Shown here piece after piece: positions 7,789 through 14,430 of a stretch of 14,971 nucleotides of DNA. A model generated the notes under the pieces. The model did not search any database. It saw nothing but the letters and a program-made list of their open reading frames with translations, and was not told the DNA's origin. Made by a program: the position numbers and the translations under genes. Each line of letters starts with the position of its first letter. The stretch's first letter is position 1. The stretch lies in NCBI GenBank assembly GCA_040830545.1, contig JBFOMB010000089.1:1-14971 (forward strand), written 5' to 3'. This stretch comes from HXMU1420-2 sp040830545. GTDB lineage: Bacteria > Pseudomonadota > Alphaproteobacteria > Rhodobacterales > Rhodobacteraceae.

Positions 7789-7804
7789 CACGGGAATTCC
7801 AGTG
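7789..7804. promoter_or_regulatory. 16-bp dyad between the divergent soxB and Rid genes
   Basis: The sequence reads CAC-G-GGAATTCC-A-GTG. It is identical to its reverse complement except at positions 4 and 13, so 14 of 16 bases are symmetric. It lies 53 bases upstream of the Rid ATG and about 105 bases upstream of the soxB start, within the only shared control region of these divergent genes. Its size and symmetry suit a dimeric repressor or activator. No regulator gene is adjacent to name the protein. Confidence 0.4.
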
Positions 7805-7857
7805 GCTATTTTCGCGTCATTGCGTAGGGTCACCTTCACGTAAAGAGGAGAGATTTG

Positions 7858-8265
7858 ATGACAGCCAAACGGATCAACCCCGCGCAGATGTATGATTCTG
7901 TTCAATACGGGTTTTCGCACGCGGTGGAATCCACGCCCGGGCGGATGCTGCACTGCGCCGGACAGGTGGCGTGGGATGCGGACCTGAATGTGGTCGGCGG
8001 TGATGACATTGCACTTCAGGCGCGGCAATGTCTGGCCAATCTGAAAACCGTTCTGGCCGAGGCCGGGGCGACCCCGGCTGACATCGTGCGCATCCGCACC
8101 TATGTGGTGAACCATACGCCCGACATGCTGGCCGCGGTTGGCCCGGAACTGGGTGCATTCTGGGGCGACACGACCCCGGCGGCAAACACATGGATCGGCG
8201 TGCAGGCGCTGGCGCTCCCGGATTTCCTGATCGAGATCGAGGCGACTGTGCTGCTGCCGGGCTGA
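7858..8265 (+). CDS. Rid-family (YjgF/YER057c/UK114) protein lacking the canonical arginine
   Basis: The 135-residue product has the Rid fold signature: CAGQVAWDADLNVVGGDD (residues 33-50), ALQARQCLANLKTVLAEAGA (52-71), DIVRIRTYVV (75-84) and the C-terminal LPDFLIEIEATVL (120-132). Canonical RidA hydrolyses reactive enamines and imines such as 2-aminoacrylate, using an arginine in the sequence P-A-R-S (Arg105 in Escherichia coli RidA). Here that place reads P107-A-A-N-T111, without arginine, so deaminase activity of the RidA type should not be assumed; it resembles the non-archetypal Rid subgroups. The start at 7858-7860 has AGGAG seven bases upstream; a TTG one codon earlier is less likely. 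It diverges from soxB, which hints at a role linked to imine or amine metabolism, but this is inference. It ends three bases before the convergent gene. Confidence 0.9.
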   Translation: MTAKRINPAQMYDSVQYGFSHAVESTPGRMLHCAGQVAWDADLNVVGGDDIALQARQCLANLKTVLAEAGATPADIVRIRTYVVNHTPDMLAAVGPELGAFWGDTTPAANTWIGVQALALPDFLIEIEATVLLPG

Positions 8266-8268
8266 TCT

Positions 8269-9168
8269 TCAAAACCTCAGCCGGAATGCAAAACCGGCGA
8301 CAGGCGCGGTGTCATAGGTCTGTCGGCTGATCTGGCGGCCTGTGGCATCGTCCAATGTCAATTCGCCATTCAGCTCCGCGCCCGCAAATGCCGTGAAAGA
8401 CAGGCCAGGATTGGGGTCATAGCTGACGGTCAACACGACCGGGATGCTGCTGTCCTCCCCAACGCCACCCGGTGCCGGGCCGCTGTTGTTGAGGCGGAAG
8501 CGCACATTTTCGGACCGGGCGGACAAGGATACATTCCACGCTTCGGTAACGGCATAGCTGAGCGACAGGCCGGGGCCCTGTGTGGCCCCCAGCCCGGACC
8601 CGGTGGACAGCGACCAGCGGTCCGAGATTTCCCAATCGACCAGCAGCGCCGGGAAAACCTCCAGATCATTGTCTTCCAGCCGGGTGAACGCGCCGAAGGC
8701 CGGACCAAGGGTCAGGCGCGGATTCACCTCCCACGCGATCCCGGCAAAGACGCCGTAGGTGCGCCCGGACGATGCCCCTGCACCGCTTTCATAGTCGTAT
8801 CGTAGGGACGGTGAAACGAAGACGGTTGCGCGATCACCGGCGCGGAAGCGGACCGGGGCGCTGATCCGCAGATCGGTGATGTCGCCCCAGGGTTGGGATT
8901 GCGTGTTGCGAAACCGGTAATCGAACCGACCGACGCTCAGTTGCAGGCCTGCGGTCGTCCCTCCATCCCAACTGTGAAACACGCCCCCTCGGACAAAGCC
9001 ACGATTGACCGCGACATCCCCGCCGCCGGACAGGGACGCCTCACCCTGCCAGGACGACAGCCCGTCAATTTGCGAGGACCAACCCGTCGGCGGCCCTCGA
9101 CGTTCCTGAGCCGAGGATACCCCGGCACTTGCCAATATGCTCGCTGCCAAAATCAGGAATGCCCGCAT
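8269..9168 (-). CDS. Probable outer membrane beta-barrel protein of unknown function
   Basis: The 299-residue protein begins with a signal peptide (hydrophobic run FLILAASILASAGVSSA, likely cut after residue 20). The mature part is built of alternating polar and hydrophobic strands rich in Gly, Ser, Asp and aromatic residues, for example AGLQLSVGRFDYRF, FVSPSLRYDYES and VVLTVSYDPNPGLSFTAFAG. It ends in phenylalanine (FAFRLRF), the usual terminal residue recognised by the barrel assembly machinery. No transmembrane helix follows the signal peptide. This fits an outer membrane barrel, but the strand number and any transport or adhesion role cannot be told. A weak AGGCGG lies four bases before the ATG. 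It is convergent with the Rid gene, leaving only three bases between the two stop codons, so their transcripts probably overlap. Confidence 0.75.
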   Translation of the reverse strand: MRAFLILAASILASAGVSSAQERRGPPTGWSSQIDGLSSWQGEASLSGGGDVAVNRGFVRGGVFHSWDGGTTAGLQLSVGRFDYRFRNTQSQPWGDITDLRISAPVRFRAGDRATVFVSPSLRYDYESGAGASSGRTYGVFAGIAWEVNPRLTLGPAFGAFTRLEDNDLEVFPALLVDWEISDRWSLSTGSGLGATQGPGLSLSYAVTEAWNVSLSARSENVRFRLNNSGPAPGGVGEDSSIPVVLTVSYDPNPGLSFTAFAGAELNGELTLDDATGRQISRQTYDTAPVAGFAFRLRF

Positions 9169-9214
9169 GAATCCGCCTTACGCTGTTCTCGTCAGCACCT
9201 AGGGCGCGAACGTC

Positions 9215-9823
9215 TCAGAGCAATGGCGGGCAGGCGCCACGCCGTTCTTCAAGGCTGAGCACTCGAATTGGCGCAACAGGTGCGCCATCGGGTTCACGCA
9301 AAGGCGATTGCGCGGCGCGGCCCGAAACAAGCCCAGCTATCATGCGCCGCAACACGGCGGCCCCAGCGGCAGAGAAACCAGAATCCGCAACCGGAGCTCC
9401 CTGCCCTCGCAGCGCACCGGCGGTATTGGCCTGACACCGCACGCGGCCAAATGTGGCATCCGCTTCCGTCTTGTAACGCTGGCCGGTGATAATCCCGACA
9501 AACGGCAGCCCCAGACGCGGCAGCGTATTGCAAAGCGGCGTGTTGCAACAGCGCGCGTACCAACGGTAGATGCCCTGGGGGCTGAGCCGTAAAATGCCCA
9601 GCTGATCCGCACCTTGCCGGATTTCCAACAGGTCCGGCGTGGTTTGCCAAACATCCGTCCCGCCCGCAGCGTCCAGAATGTCCCCACCCGCCCCAAGCGC
9701 GTGCGCGGCCGTTTGACAATCCTTGCAATAGCAGATTGTGCGCGTGCCCGCTGACCGGCGCGGGACCGACAGGTGCAGCTGCACCCGCCCGCACCGGCAA
9801 GCGATGTCGAGGCTTTGGGACAA
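9215..9823 (-). CDS. DUF6151/GFA-like cysteine-rich protein
   Basis: The 202-residue product has the cysteine layout of the glutathione-dependent formaldehyde-activating (GFA)/CENP-V fold: CRCG at C9 and C11, CYCKDC with C31, C33 and C36, and RCCNTPLCN with C92, C93 and C98. Such cysteines bind zinc in GFA proteins. It appears to match the Rhodobacterales family annotated as DUF6151; no enzyme activity is established that I know of. The start is TTG (9821-9823), because no ATG or GTG precedes the first conserved cysteine pair and the TTG falls eight residues before it. No clear ribosome binding site is visible. The gene begins five bases after the gdhA stop codon, suggesting translational coupling with gdhA. 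Residues 130-202 are Ala/Gly/Arg-rich and not conserved-looking. Confidence 0.78.
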   Translation of the reverse strand: MSQSLDIACRCGRVQLHLSVPRRSAGTRTICYCKDCQTAAHALGAGGDILDAAGGTDVWQTTPDLLEIRQGADQLGILRLSPQGIYRWYARCCNTPLCNTLPRLGLPFVGIITGQRYKTEADATFGRVRCQANTAGALRGQGAPVADSGFSAAGAAVLRRMIAGLVSGRAAQSPLREPDGAPVAPIRVLSLEERRGACPPLL

Positions 9824-9828
9824 ACCCG

Positions 9829-11259
9829 TCAGAGACCCTTGGCGCGGTAGCTGGAGGCCACGCGATCAATCGACACCAGATAGGCCGCAACGCGCAGATC
9901 CTGCACATCGTCGCGCGCGTGCCAAACTTCGCGCATGGACTGGTAAGCGGCGCGCATCGTGTCATCCAGACCCGACCGCACCAGTTCCAGTTCTCCTGCC
10001 CCGCGGACATATTTTGCCTTGAAGTCCGGCGTCATGCTCCAGCTGTCACCAAGGTGATCGCTCAGCCGCTCCAGTTCGGCCACGATCAACTCGTGCCGCG
10101 CTTCTTCCTGACGACGCTGCATGCGACCGAACCGGATGTGGCTGAGGTTTTTGACCCACTCGAAGTAAGACACGGTCACACCACCCGCATTGGCGTACAT
10201 GTCGGGAATGATCACAGTGCCCTTGGCGCGCAGCACGTCATCCGCCCCGGCCGTGACGGGGCCATTCGCGGCCTCGATGATCAGGGGCGCTTTGATCTCA
10301 TGCACGTTTTCAAGGTTGATCACACCTTCCAGAGCCGCCGGGATCAGAATATCGCAGTCTTCCTCCAGCGCCTTCACCCCGTCGCGGATATATCGTGGTC
10401 CCGGGAACATATCGACGCCGCCAGTGCGCCCGATGTGGTTCTTGACCGCCTCCACGTCGATGCCATCCGGATCCAACAACGCGCCGTCCCGTTCGATGAT
10501 GCCGACAATCTTCGCGCCATCTTCCTCAGCCAGAAACTTGGCCGCGTGATAACCCACGTTGCCCAACCCCTGAACGATCACGCGCTTTCCATCCAAGGTC
10601 CCGGACAGGCCAGCCTTTGCCACGTCCTCAGGGTGACGGAAGAACTCCTTCAGCGCGTATTGAACGCCCCGCCCTGTCGCCTCCACACGGCCCTTAATGC
10701 CGCCCGCGTTGGGCTGTTTGCAGGTCACTCAGGCGTGGGAGTTGCTGTCGGTTGTGTTCATGCGTTTGTACTGGTCCGCCATCCACGCCATTTCCCGTTC
10801 GCCTGTACCCATATCCGGCGCGGGCACGTTCTGGGCCGGGTGGATCAGGTCGCGTTTGGCCAGTTCATAAGTGAAGCGGCGGGTGATCTGTTCCATCTCC
10901 CACTCGTCATATTGGCGCGGGTCGATGCACAACCCGCCCTTGGACCCGCCAAATGGCGTTTCAACCAAAGCGCATTTATAGGTCATCAGCGCGGCCAGCG
11001 CCTCGACCTCGTCCTGGTTCACACCGGTGGCAAAGCGAATGCCACCCTTCACCGGTTCCATATGCTCCGAATGAACGGATCGATACCCCGTAAACGTCTG
11101 AATCTGCCCTCGCAGGCGAACCCCGAACCGCACCGTATAGGTCGCGTTGCAAACCCGGATCTTTTCTTCCAGCCCCGGCGGCAGGTCCATCAGCGCCACC
11201 GCGCGGTTGAACATCAGGTCCACGCTTTCGCGGAAGCTTGGTTCATTTTTCGGGTTCAT
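9829..11259 (-). pseudogene. gdhA: Glutamate dehydrogenase (Glu/Leu/Phe/Val family) with in-frame TGA
   Basis: Together the two halves encode a 476-codon enzyme that interconverts glutamate and 2-oxoglutarate plus ammonia. Codons 1-176 hold the catalytic domain: EPVKGGIRFATG with K71, K95 in MTYKCALVE, active-site K107 in PFGGSKGGLC and D149 in PAPDMGTGE. Codons 178-476 hold the dinucleotide domain: GRVEATGRGVQYAL, VIVQGLGNVGYHAAKFL (GLGNVG at about 231-236) and the C-terminal ELELVRSGLDDTMRAAYQSM. Codon 177 (10729-10731) is TGA in the same frame, with no length change, so a base substitution or recoding explains it, not a frameshift. The next codon is GTG, which could restart the second half, but no ribosome binding site precedes it and neither half should work alone. 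The ATG at 11257-11259 has GGGAGGAC three bases upstream. The rest of the frame looks intact and well conserved, so decay is recent if real. Coenzyme preference cannot be read. Confidence 0.88.
10729..10731 (-). other. In-frame TGA inside gdhA
   Basis: This codon replaces residue 177, between NSHA and VTCKQPNAGG. As I recall, homologues often have a cysteine here followed by V-T-G-K. TGA differs from the cysteine codon TGC by one base. Selenocysteine is a formal possibility, but the only nearby hairpin, GCCC-AACGC-GGGC (10702-10714), has four base pairs and is not a convincing insertion element. Confidence 0.8.
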
Positions 11260-11417
11260 AGGGTCCTCCCAGCGAAAAAAACATTCTGCTTTATGGAACC
11301 GACACTATGACGACTTTCTTAAACCGCATAATTTTTTTGCACGTCCTCCCAAAATCCCTTTTCGCCCGGATTGCTCCCGGCGGGACGACAATGGGCGACG
11401 ACACGCCCCGATCGTTT

Positions 11418-11468
11418 CCGAAACAGGGGCAAATAGAAGAAAAATGCTCTTGTTTCGCCCCATTTCGG
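11418..11468. repeat. Long imperfect inverted repeat in the divergent gap
   Basis: CCGAAA (11418-11423) pairs with TTTCGG (11463-11468), and GGGGC (11426-11430) pairs with GCCCC (11457-11461). That makes eleven base pairs, with two bases against one between the two stems and an AT-rich 26-base loop. A smaller dyad, GTTTCCGAAAC (11414-11424), overlaps the left arm. It may be a structured RNA, a terminator-like element or paired protein sites. Confidence 0.4.
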
Positions 11469-11510
11469 CCAAGAACGACACGCACAAACGACAATGGTTG
11501 AGTCTGAAAG

Positions 11511-11535
11511 GTCGGCACCCCACGGGGTGCGTGAC
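11511..11535 (+). repeat. Strong GC-rich hairpin in the leader of the vWA gene
   Basis: GCACCCC (11515-11521) and GGGGTGC (11524-11530) form a perfect 7-bp inverted repeat separated by two bases, with an outer GTC (11511-11513) and GAC (11533-11535) that can also pair. It ends 17 bases before the ATG of the vWA gene. As RNA it would fold with the stem end opened and could limit ribosome access; as DNA it could be an operator. Confidence 0.45.
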
Positions 11536-11552
11536 AGCGAAAGTGTAGTGAG

Positions 11553-13307
11553 ATGACTATCTGTATACGCCAGAAGCCGGTTCGTCCGCTCCGGAGTGGA
11601 GCGCATCTTTGTGGGGAGTCGCGGCATCGGCTGCGACGGTTTGCAAGGGACGAATCCGGGAACCTGGTGGTTTTCGGTGTTTATATCTGGGTTTTGATTT
11701 TCATGGTCGCGGGGATCGGCATCGACCTGATGCGGTTCGAACGCGACCGGACAGCACTGCAATACACACTGGACCGCGCCGTTCTGGCCGCCGCCGACCT
11801 TGACCAGACGCTGACCCCAAGGTCCGTGGTCGAAGATTACTTCGACAAGGCGGGGATGGCCGCTCACCTGTCGAACGTAACTGTACAGCAGGGTCTGGGG
11901 TACCGCATCGTGAGCGCCACGGCCTCTACGGATGTCAAAACACAGTTCATGCACATGAACGGCGTCGACACCCTGTCAGCCCCTGCCTCGGGCACAGCCG
12001 AGGAAAGCATTGGCGGCGTCGAGGTTTCGCTGGTCCTGGACGTATCGGGGTCAATGAATTCCAACAGCCGCCTGACCAACCTGAAGATCGCCGCAAAGAA
12101 CTTTGTCGACGAGATGGTTCAGAACTCCGAAGACGGCAAACTGTCGATTTCCATTGTGCCATACGCGACGCAGGTTTCGGTCCCTGACACAATCTTCGAT
12201 CAGTTGAACGCGTCGCAGGAACACAGCTACTCGAACTGCATCAATTTTGAGGCCACCCATTTCAACAACACCGAAATCAGCACGTCCTACAATTATGACC
12301 GGACGATGCATTTCGATGTATGGGACGATTTCGACGGTCGTGACGACGATCCAAAGCGTCTGGTCCGGTACCCGACCTGCGAAGACAGCGCATCCCGCGA
12401 AATTCTGCCTCTGCAGAAAAACCCGACCACACTGAAAAACTTCATCGACAACCTCTGGGCGGACGGGAACACCTCGTTGGACCTGGGCATGAAGTGGGGA
12501 ACAGCGCTGGTTGATCCCAGCATGCAGCCCGTAGTCGCGCAGTTGGTTTCGGACGGTCATGTCGCTTCGGACTTCACCCAGCGCCCGCATGGATACAATG
12601 ACGGCGAAACTCTAAAGGTTATCGTGTTGATGTCCGACGGCCAAAACACCAGCCAGTACTACCTGAACGACGCGTATCGCGGTGGTGAATCCAACATCTG
12701 GTGGAACGACGAACAGGAAAAATACTCGGTCTATATCGGCGAAGATGAATGGGACCAGGACAATGACGGTATCTACAACGAACCGATGTTCTACTGGCCA
12801 CATGCCGATGACTGGAAGGACCACGCGTATGGTGAAGGCACGTACGAGGAAACCGAATACACATGGGAATGCCGGTCGTACCGCCGCAACGGGTCCTGCC
12901 GGCGCTATCGTCAGATCGCCACGACCGTCACCGTAGACGAACCGGGAAGTGCCGAAGTCCTGAGCTATGCCGACCTGTACGCTTACACATCGCTCGAATG
13001 GATCGTTGAGGATCTTTATGAACCCTGGATGTATGACAGCCAGGCCTGGGACGACTGGTACTATTCCGTGCGCAACTACGTCGGGTCCTCGACCAAGGAC
13101 AGCCGCACCTCGGCCATCTGTTCCGCCGCCAAGAACAAGAACATCGTGGTCTTCACCATCGGGTTCGAAGCGCCCAGCCACGGCGACAACGTTCTGCGCG
13201 ACTGCGCAAGCTCGGCTGCGCACTTCTTCGACGTGCACGGGCTCCAGATTGACGAGGCCTTCTCGTCCATCGCGTCTTCAATCCGCAAGCTGAGGTTGAC
13301 CCAATGA
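11553..13307 (+). CDS. TadG-like membrane-anchored von Willebrand A protein
   Basis: The 584-residue protein has a short basic N-terminus, one membrane segment (about residues 37-57, LVVFGVYIWVLIFMVAGIGI) and the downstream pattern of Tad/TadG proteins (RTALQYTLDRAVLAAADLDQ). A vWA domain follows from about residue 156. Its metal site is complete: D163, S165 and S167 in LVLDVSGSMN, T307 in DGNTSLDLG and D362 in VLMSDGQN. About 110 residues rich in acidic and aromatic residues are inserted at 370-480. They contain DQDNDGIYNE (401-410), a calcium-loop-like DxDxDG motif, and a cysteine pair (C440, C449). The C-terminal part (IVVFTIGFEAP) closes the vWA fold. The ATG is the first possible start after an in-frame stop at 11532-11534; its ribosome binding site is weak. 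It is the first of three overlapping genes and probably acts at the cell surface in adhesion or pilus assembly. Confidence 0.87.
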   Translation: MTICIRQKPVRPLRSGAHLCGESRHRLRRFARDESGNLVVFGVYIWVLIFMVAGIGIDLMRFERDRTALQYTLDRAVLAAADLDQTLTPRSVVEDYFDKAGMAAHLSNVTVQQGLGYRIVSATASTDVKTQFMHMNGVDTLSAPASGTAEESIGGVEVSLVLDVSGSMNSNSRLTNLKIAAKNFVDEMVQNSEDGKLSISIVPYATQVSVPDTIFDQLNASQEHSYSNCINFEATHFNNTEISTSYNYDRTMHFDVWDDFDGRDDDPKRLVRYPTCEDSASREILPLQKNPTTLKNFIDNLWADGNTSLDLGMKWGTALVDPSMQPVVAQLVSDGHVASDFTQRPHGYNDGETLKVIVLMSDGQNTSQYYLNDAYRGGESNIWWNDEQEKYSVYIGEDEWDQDNDGIYNEPMFYWPHADDWKDHAYGEGTYEETEYTWECRSYRRNGSCRRYRQIATTVTVDEPGSAEVLSYADLYAYTSLEWIVEDLYEPWMYDSQAWDDWYYSVRNYVGSSTKDSRTSAICSAAKNKNIVVFTIGFEAPSHGDNVLRDCASSAAHFFDVHGLQIDEAFSSIASSIRKLRLTQ

Positions 13308-13840
13308 TCCGCGACATCACATCCCGACTGGGCAGGTTTCGTCGATCCGAAGACGGCTCTGCCACCATCGAATTCGCGCTCACCTTCCCTGCCATGCTGT
13401 TCTTTTTGCTCAGCGGTGTCGAACTGGGCATGGTCACCCTGCACCAGTCCATGCTGGAACGCGCCATCGACCTGACCGTGCGCGACATCCGCCTGGGCAC
13501 GGGCACCGCCCCCCAGCATGACGCGATCAAGGACCTGATCTGCGAGCGTGCCGGTTTCATCGACCAGTGTGGCGACAACCTGCGCCTGGAAATGATCCAG
13601 ATTGATCCGCGCAACTGGACCGGACTGCCGGGCGACCCGGACTGCACCGATCATTCCGAAGAGGTCGCACCCGTGCGCTCTTTCGTCAACGGTCAGTCCA
13701 ACGAACTGATGATCCTGCGTGCCTGCGCCAAGATCGAGCCGGTGTTCCCGACCACCGGCTTGGGTGCCACCATCGGCAAGGATGGTGAAGGAAAATACGC
13801 CCTATATGCAACAGCCGCCTTCGTTCAGGAGCCTAGCTGA
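13304..13840 (+). CDS. TadE-like pseudopilin
   Basis: The 178-residue protein has the TadE layout: a short basic head, then G18-S-A-T-I-E23-F24, where a prepilin peptidase would cut after Gly with Glu at the fifth position, then a hydrophobic segment (ALTFPAMLFFLLSG, about 25-45). The remainder is a periplasmic domain with four or more cysteines, including C80 in LICERAGFIDQC. In tad systems TadE is a minor pseudopilin needed for Flp pilus assembly. The ATG overlaps the stop of the vWA gene by four bases (ATGA), implying coupled translation. No prepilin peptidase, major pilin or tad ATPase lies in the window, so these genes must rely on components encoded elsewhere. Confidence 0.87.
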   Translation: MIRDITSRLGRFRRSEDGSATIEFALTFPAMLFFLLSGVELGMVTLHQSMLERAIDLTVRDIRLGTGTAPQHDAIKDLICERAGFIDQCGDNLRLEMIQIDPRNWTGLPGDPDCTDHSEEVAPVRSFVNGQSNELMILRACAKIEPVFPTTGLGATIGKDGEGKYALYATAAFVQEPS

Positions 13841-14391
13841 TGAAACTCGCCCCCATTGCCCGCTGGCTGCGCAACTTTGCCGAAGACACGCGCGGTGTCA
13901 TGTCCTTGGAATTCGTTCTGATGATGCCGCCGCTCTTCATCACGTACATGGCCGCTTATGTCTATTTCGATGGTTACCGTCAGGCGGCGGTGAACCTGAA
14001 GGCGGCCTATACCGTCAGCGACTTGGTTTCGCGCGAAACCGAGATTGTCAACGAGGCCTACATCGACAGCATGTACAGCCTGATGCAGGAGCTGACCCGC
14101 ACCAACAACCCCTCCAGCATCCGCATCTCCGTCGTGCGCTGGGATGAAGGCGACAGCCGTTACTATCTGGACTGGTCAAAGGCCCGCGGTGGATTTCTGC
14201 CACGCCAAAACAGCAGCTTGGTCAACATTGCCGACCGCTTGCCGCAGATGCCCGACAATGAACGCGTGATCCTTGTGGAAACCCGCAACACGTTCATCCC
14301 GCTTTATGCCATCGGCATGGACAACATTGACCTGGACAACTTTGTCTTCACACGCCCCCGTTTCGCACCGCAGGTTGTGTTCGAAAGCTGA
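13840..14391 (+). CDS. Second TadE-like pseudopilin
   Basis: The 183-residue product repeats the TadE pattern: a basic head, the processing-type motif G19-V-M-S-L-E24-F25, a hydrophobic segment (VLMMPPLFITYMAAYVYF) and a soluble periplasmic domain without cysteine. It is related in layout but not closely similar in sequence to the preceding TadE-like protein, so the two probably form different parts of one assembly, as TadE and TadF do. Its ATG shares one base with the preceding stop codon (TGATG). A small hairpin overlaps its stop codon, so it is likely the last gene of this operon. Confidence 0.85.
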   Translation: MKLAPIARWLRNFAEDTRGVMSLEFVLMMPPLFITYMAAYVYFDGYRQAAVNLKAAYTVSDLVSRETEIVNEAYIDSMYSLMQELTRTNNPSSIRISVVRWDEGDSRYYLDWSKARGGFLPRQNSSLVNIADRLPQMPDNERVILVETRNTFIPLYAIGMDNIDLDNFVFTRPRFAPQVVFES

Positions 14392-14399
14392 TCGCTTTC
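14383..14399 (+). terminator. Hairpin over the stop codon of the pilus-type operon
   Basis: GAAAGC (14383-14388) and GCTTTC (14394-14399) form a perfect 6-bp stem with a 5-base loop that contains the TGA stop codon. It is followed by CCTTTCG, a weak pyrimidine tail. It could end the operon transcript just before the next gene at 14431, but termination may be inefficient. Confidence 0.35.
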
Positions 14400-14430
14400 C
14401 CTTTCGCAGGACAGCGTATAGCGTGCGGCC

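Larger units (their letters stand above)
11260..11552. other. Divergent control region between gdhA and the pilus-type operon
   Basis: This 293-bp stretch has no supported gene. The half next to gdhA is AT-rich (A-run at 11275-11281, T-run at 11332-11338) and probably contains the gdhA promoter, though no clear -35/-10 pair stands out. A sequence TGGGAGGAC occurs twice on the minus strand, once as the gdhA ribosome binding site and once near 11345-11353. The half next to the vWA gene holds two inverted repeats listed separately and a GANTC site at 11500-11504. Short open frames here lack a ribosome binding site at a proper distance. Confidence 0.5.

Noticed and set aside
7684..8115. An upstream extension of soxB adding 144 residues.
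   Set aside because: Most of it is antisense to the Rid gene and the added residues do not resemble any SoxB N-terminus. The family length is reached from 7683.
10702..10714. A selenocysteine insertion element after the gdhA TGA.
   Set aside because: The hairpin has four base pairs and a five-base loop without features of known bacterial elements. I keep the idea only as a test, not as an annotation.
9736..11310. A 524-codon open frame on the plus strand opposite gdhA.
   Set aside because: It is antisense to a clearly recognisable glutamate dehydrogenase and runs through both halves. Its protein shows no domain or plausible start signal. Long stop-free antisense frames are common in GC-rich DNA.
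11313..11330. A CtrA-like site (TTAA with a second half) in the gdhA/vWA gap.
   Set aside because: The second half reads AATT at the expected seven-base spacing, not TTAA, so it does not fit the consensus.
11310..11350. A short leader peptide (MRFKKVVIVSVP) ahead of gdhA.
   Set aside because: The nearest ribosome binding site lies about 15 bases from the ATG, too far, and no attenuator hairpin follows.
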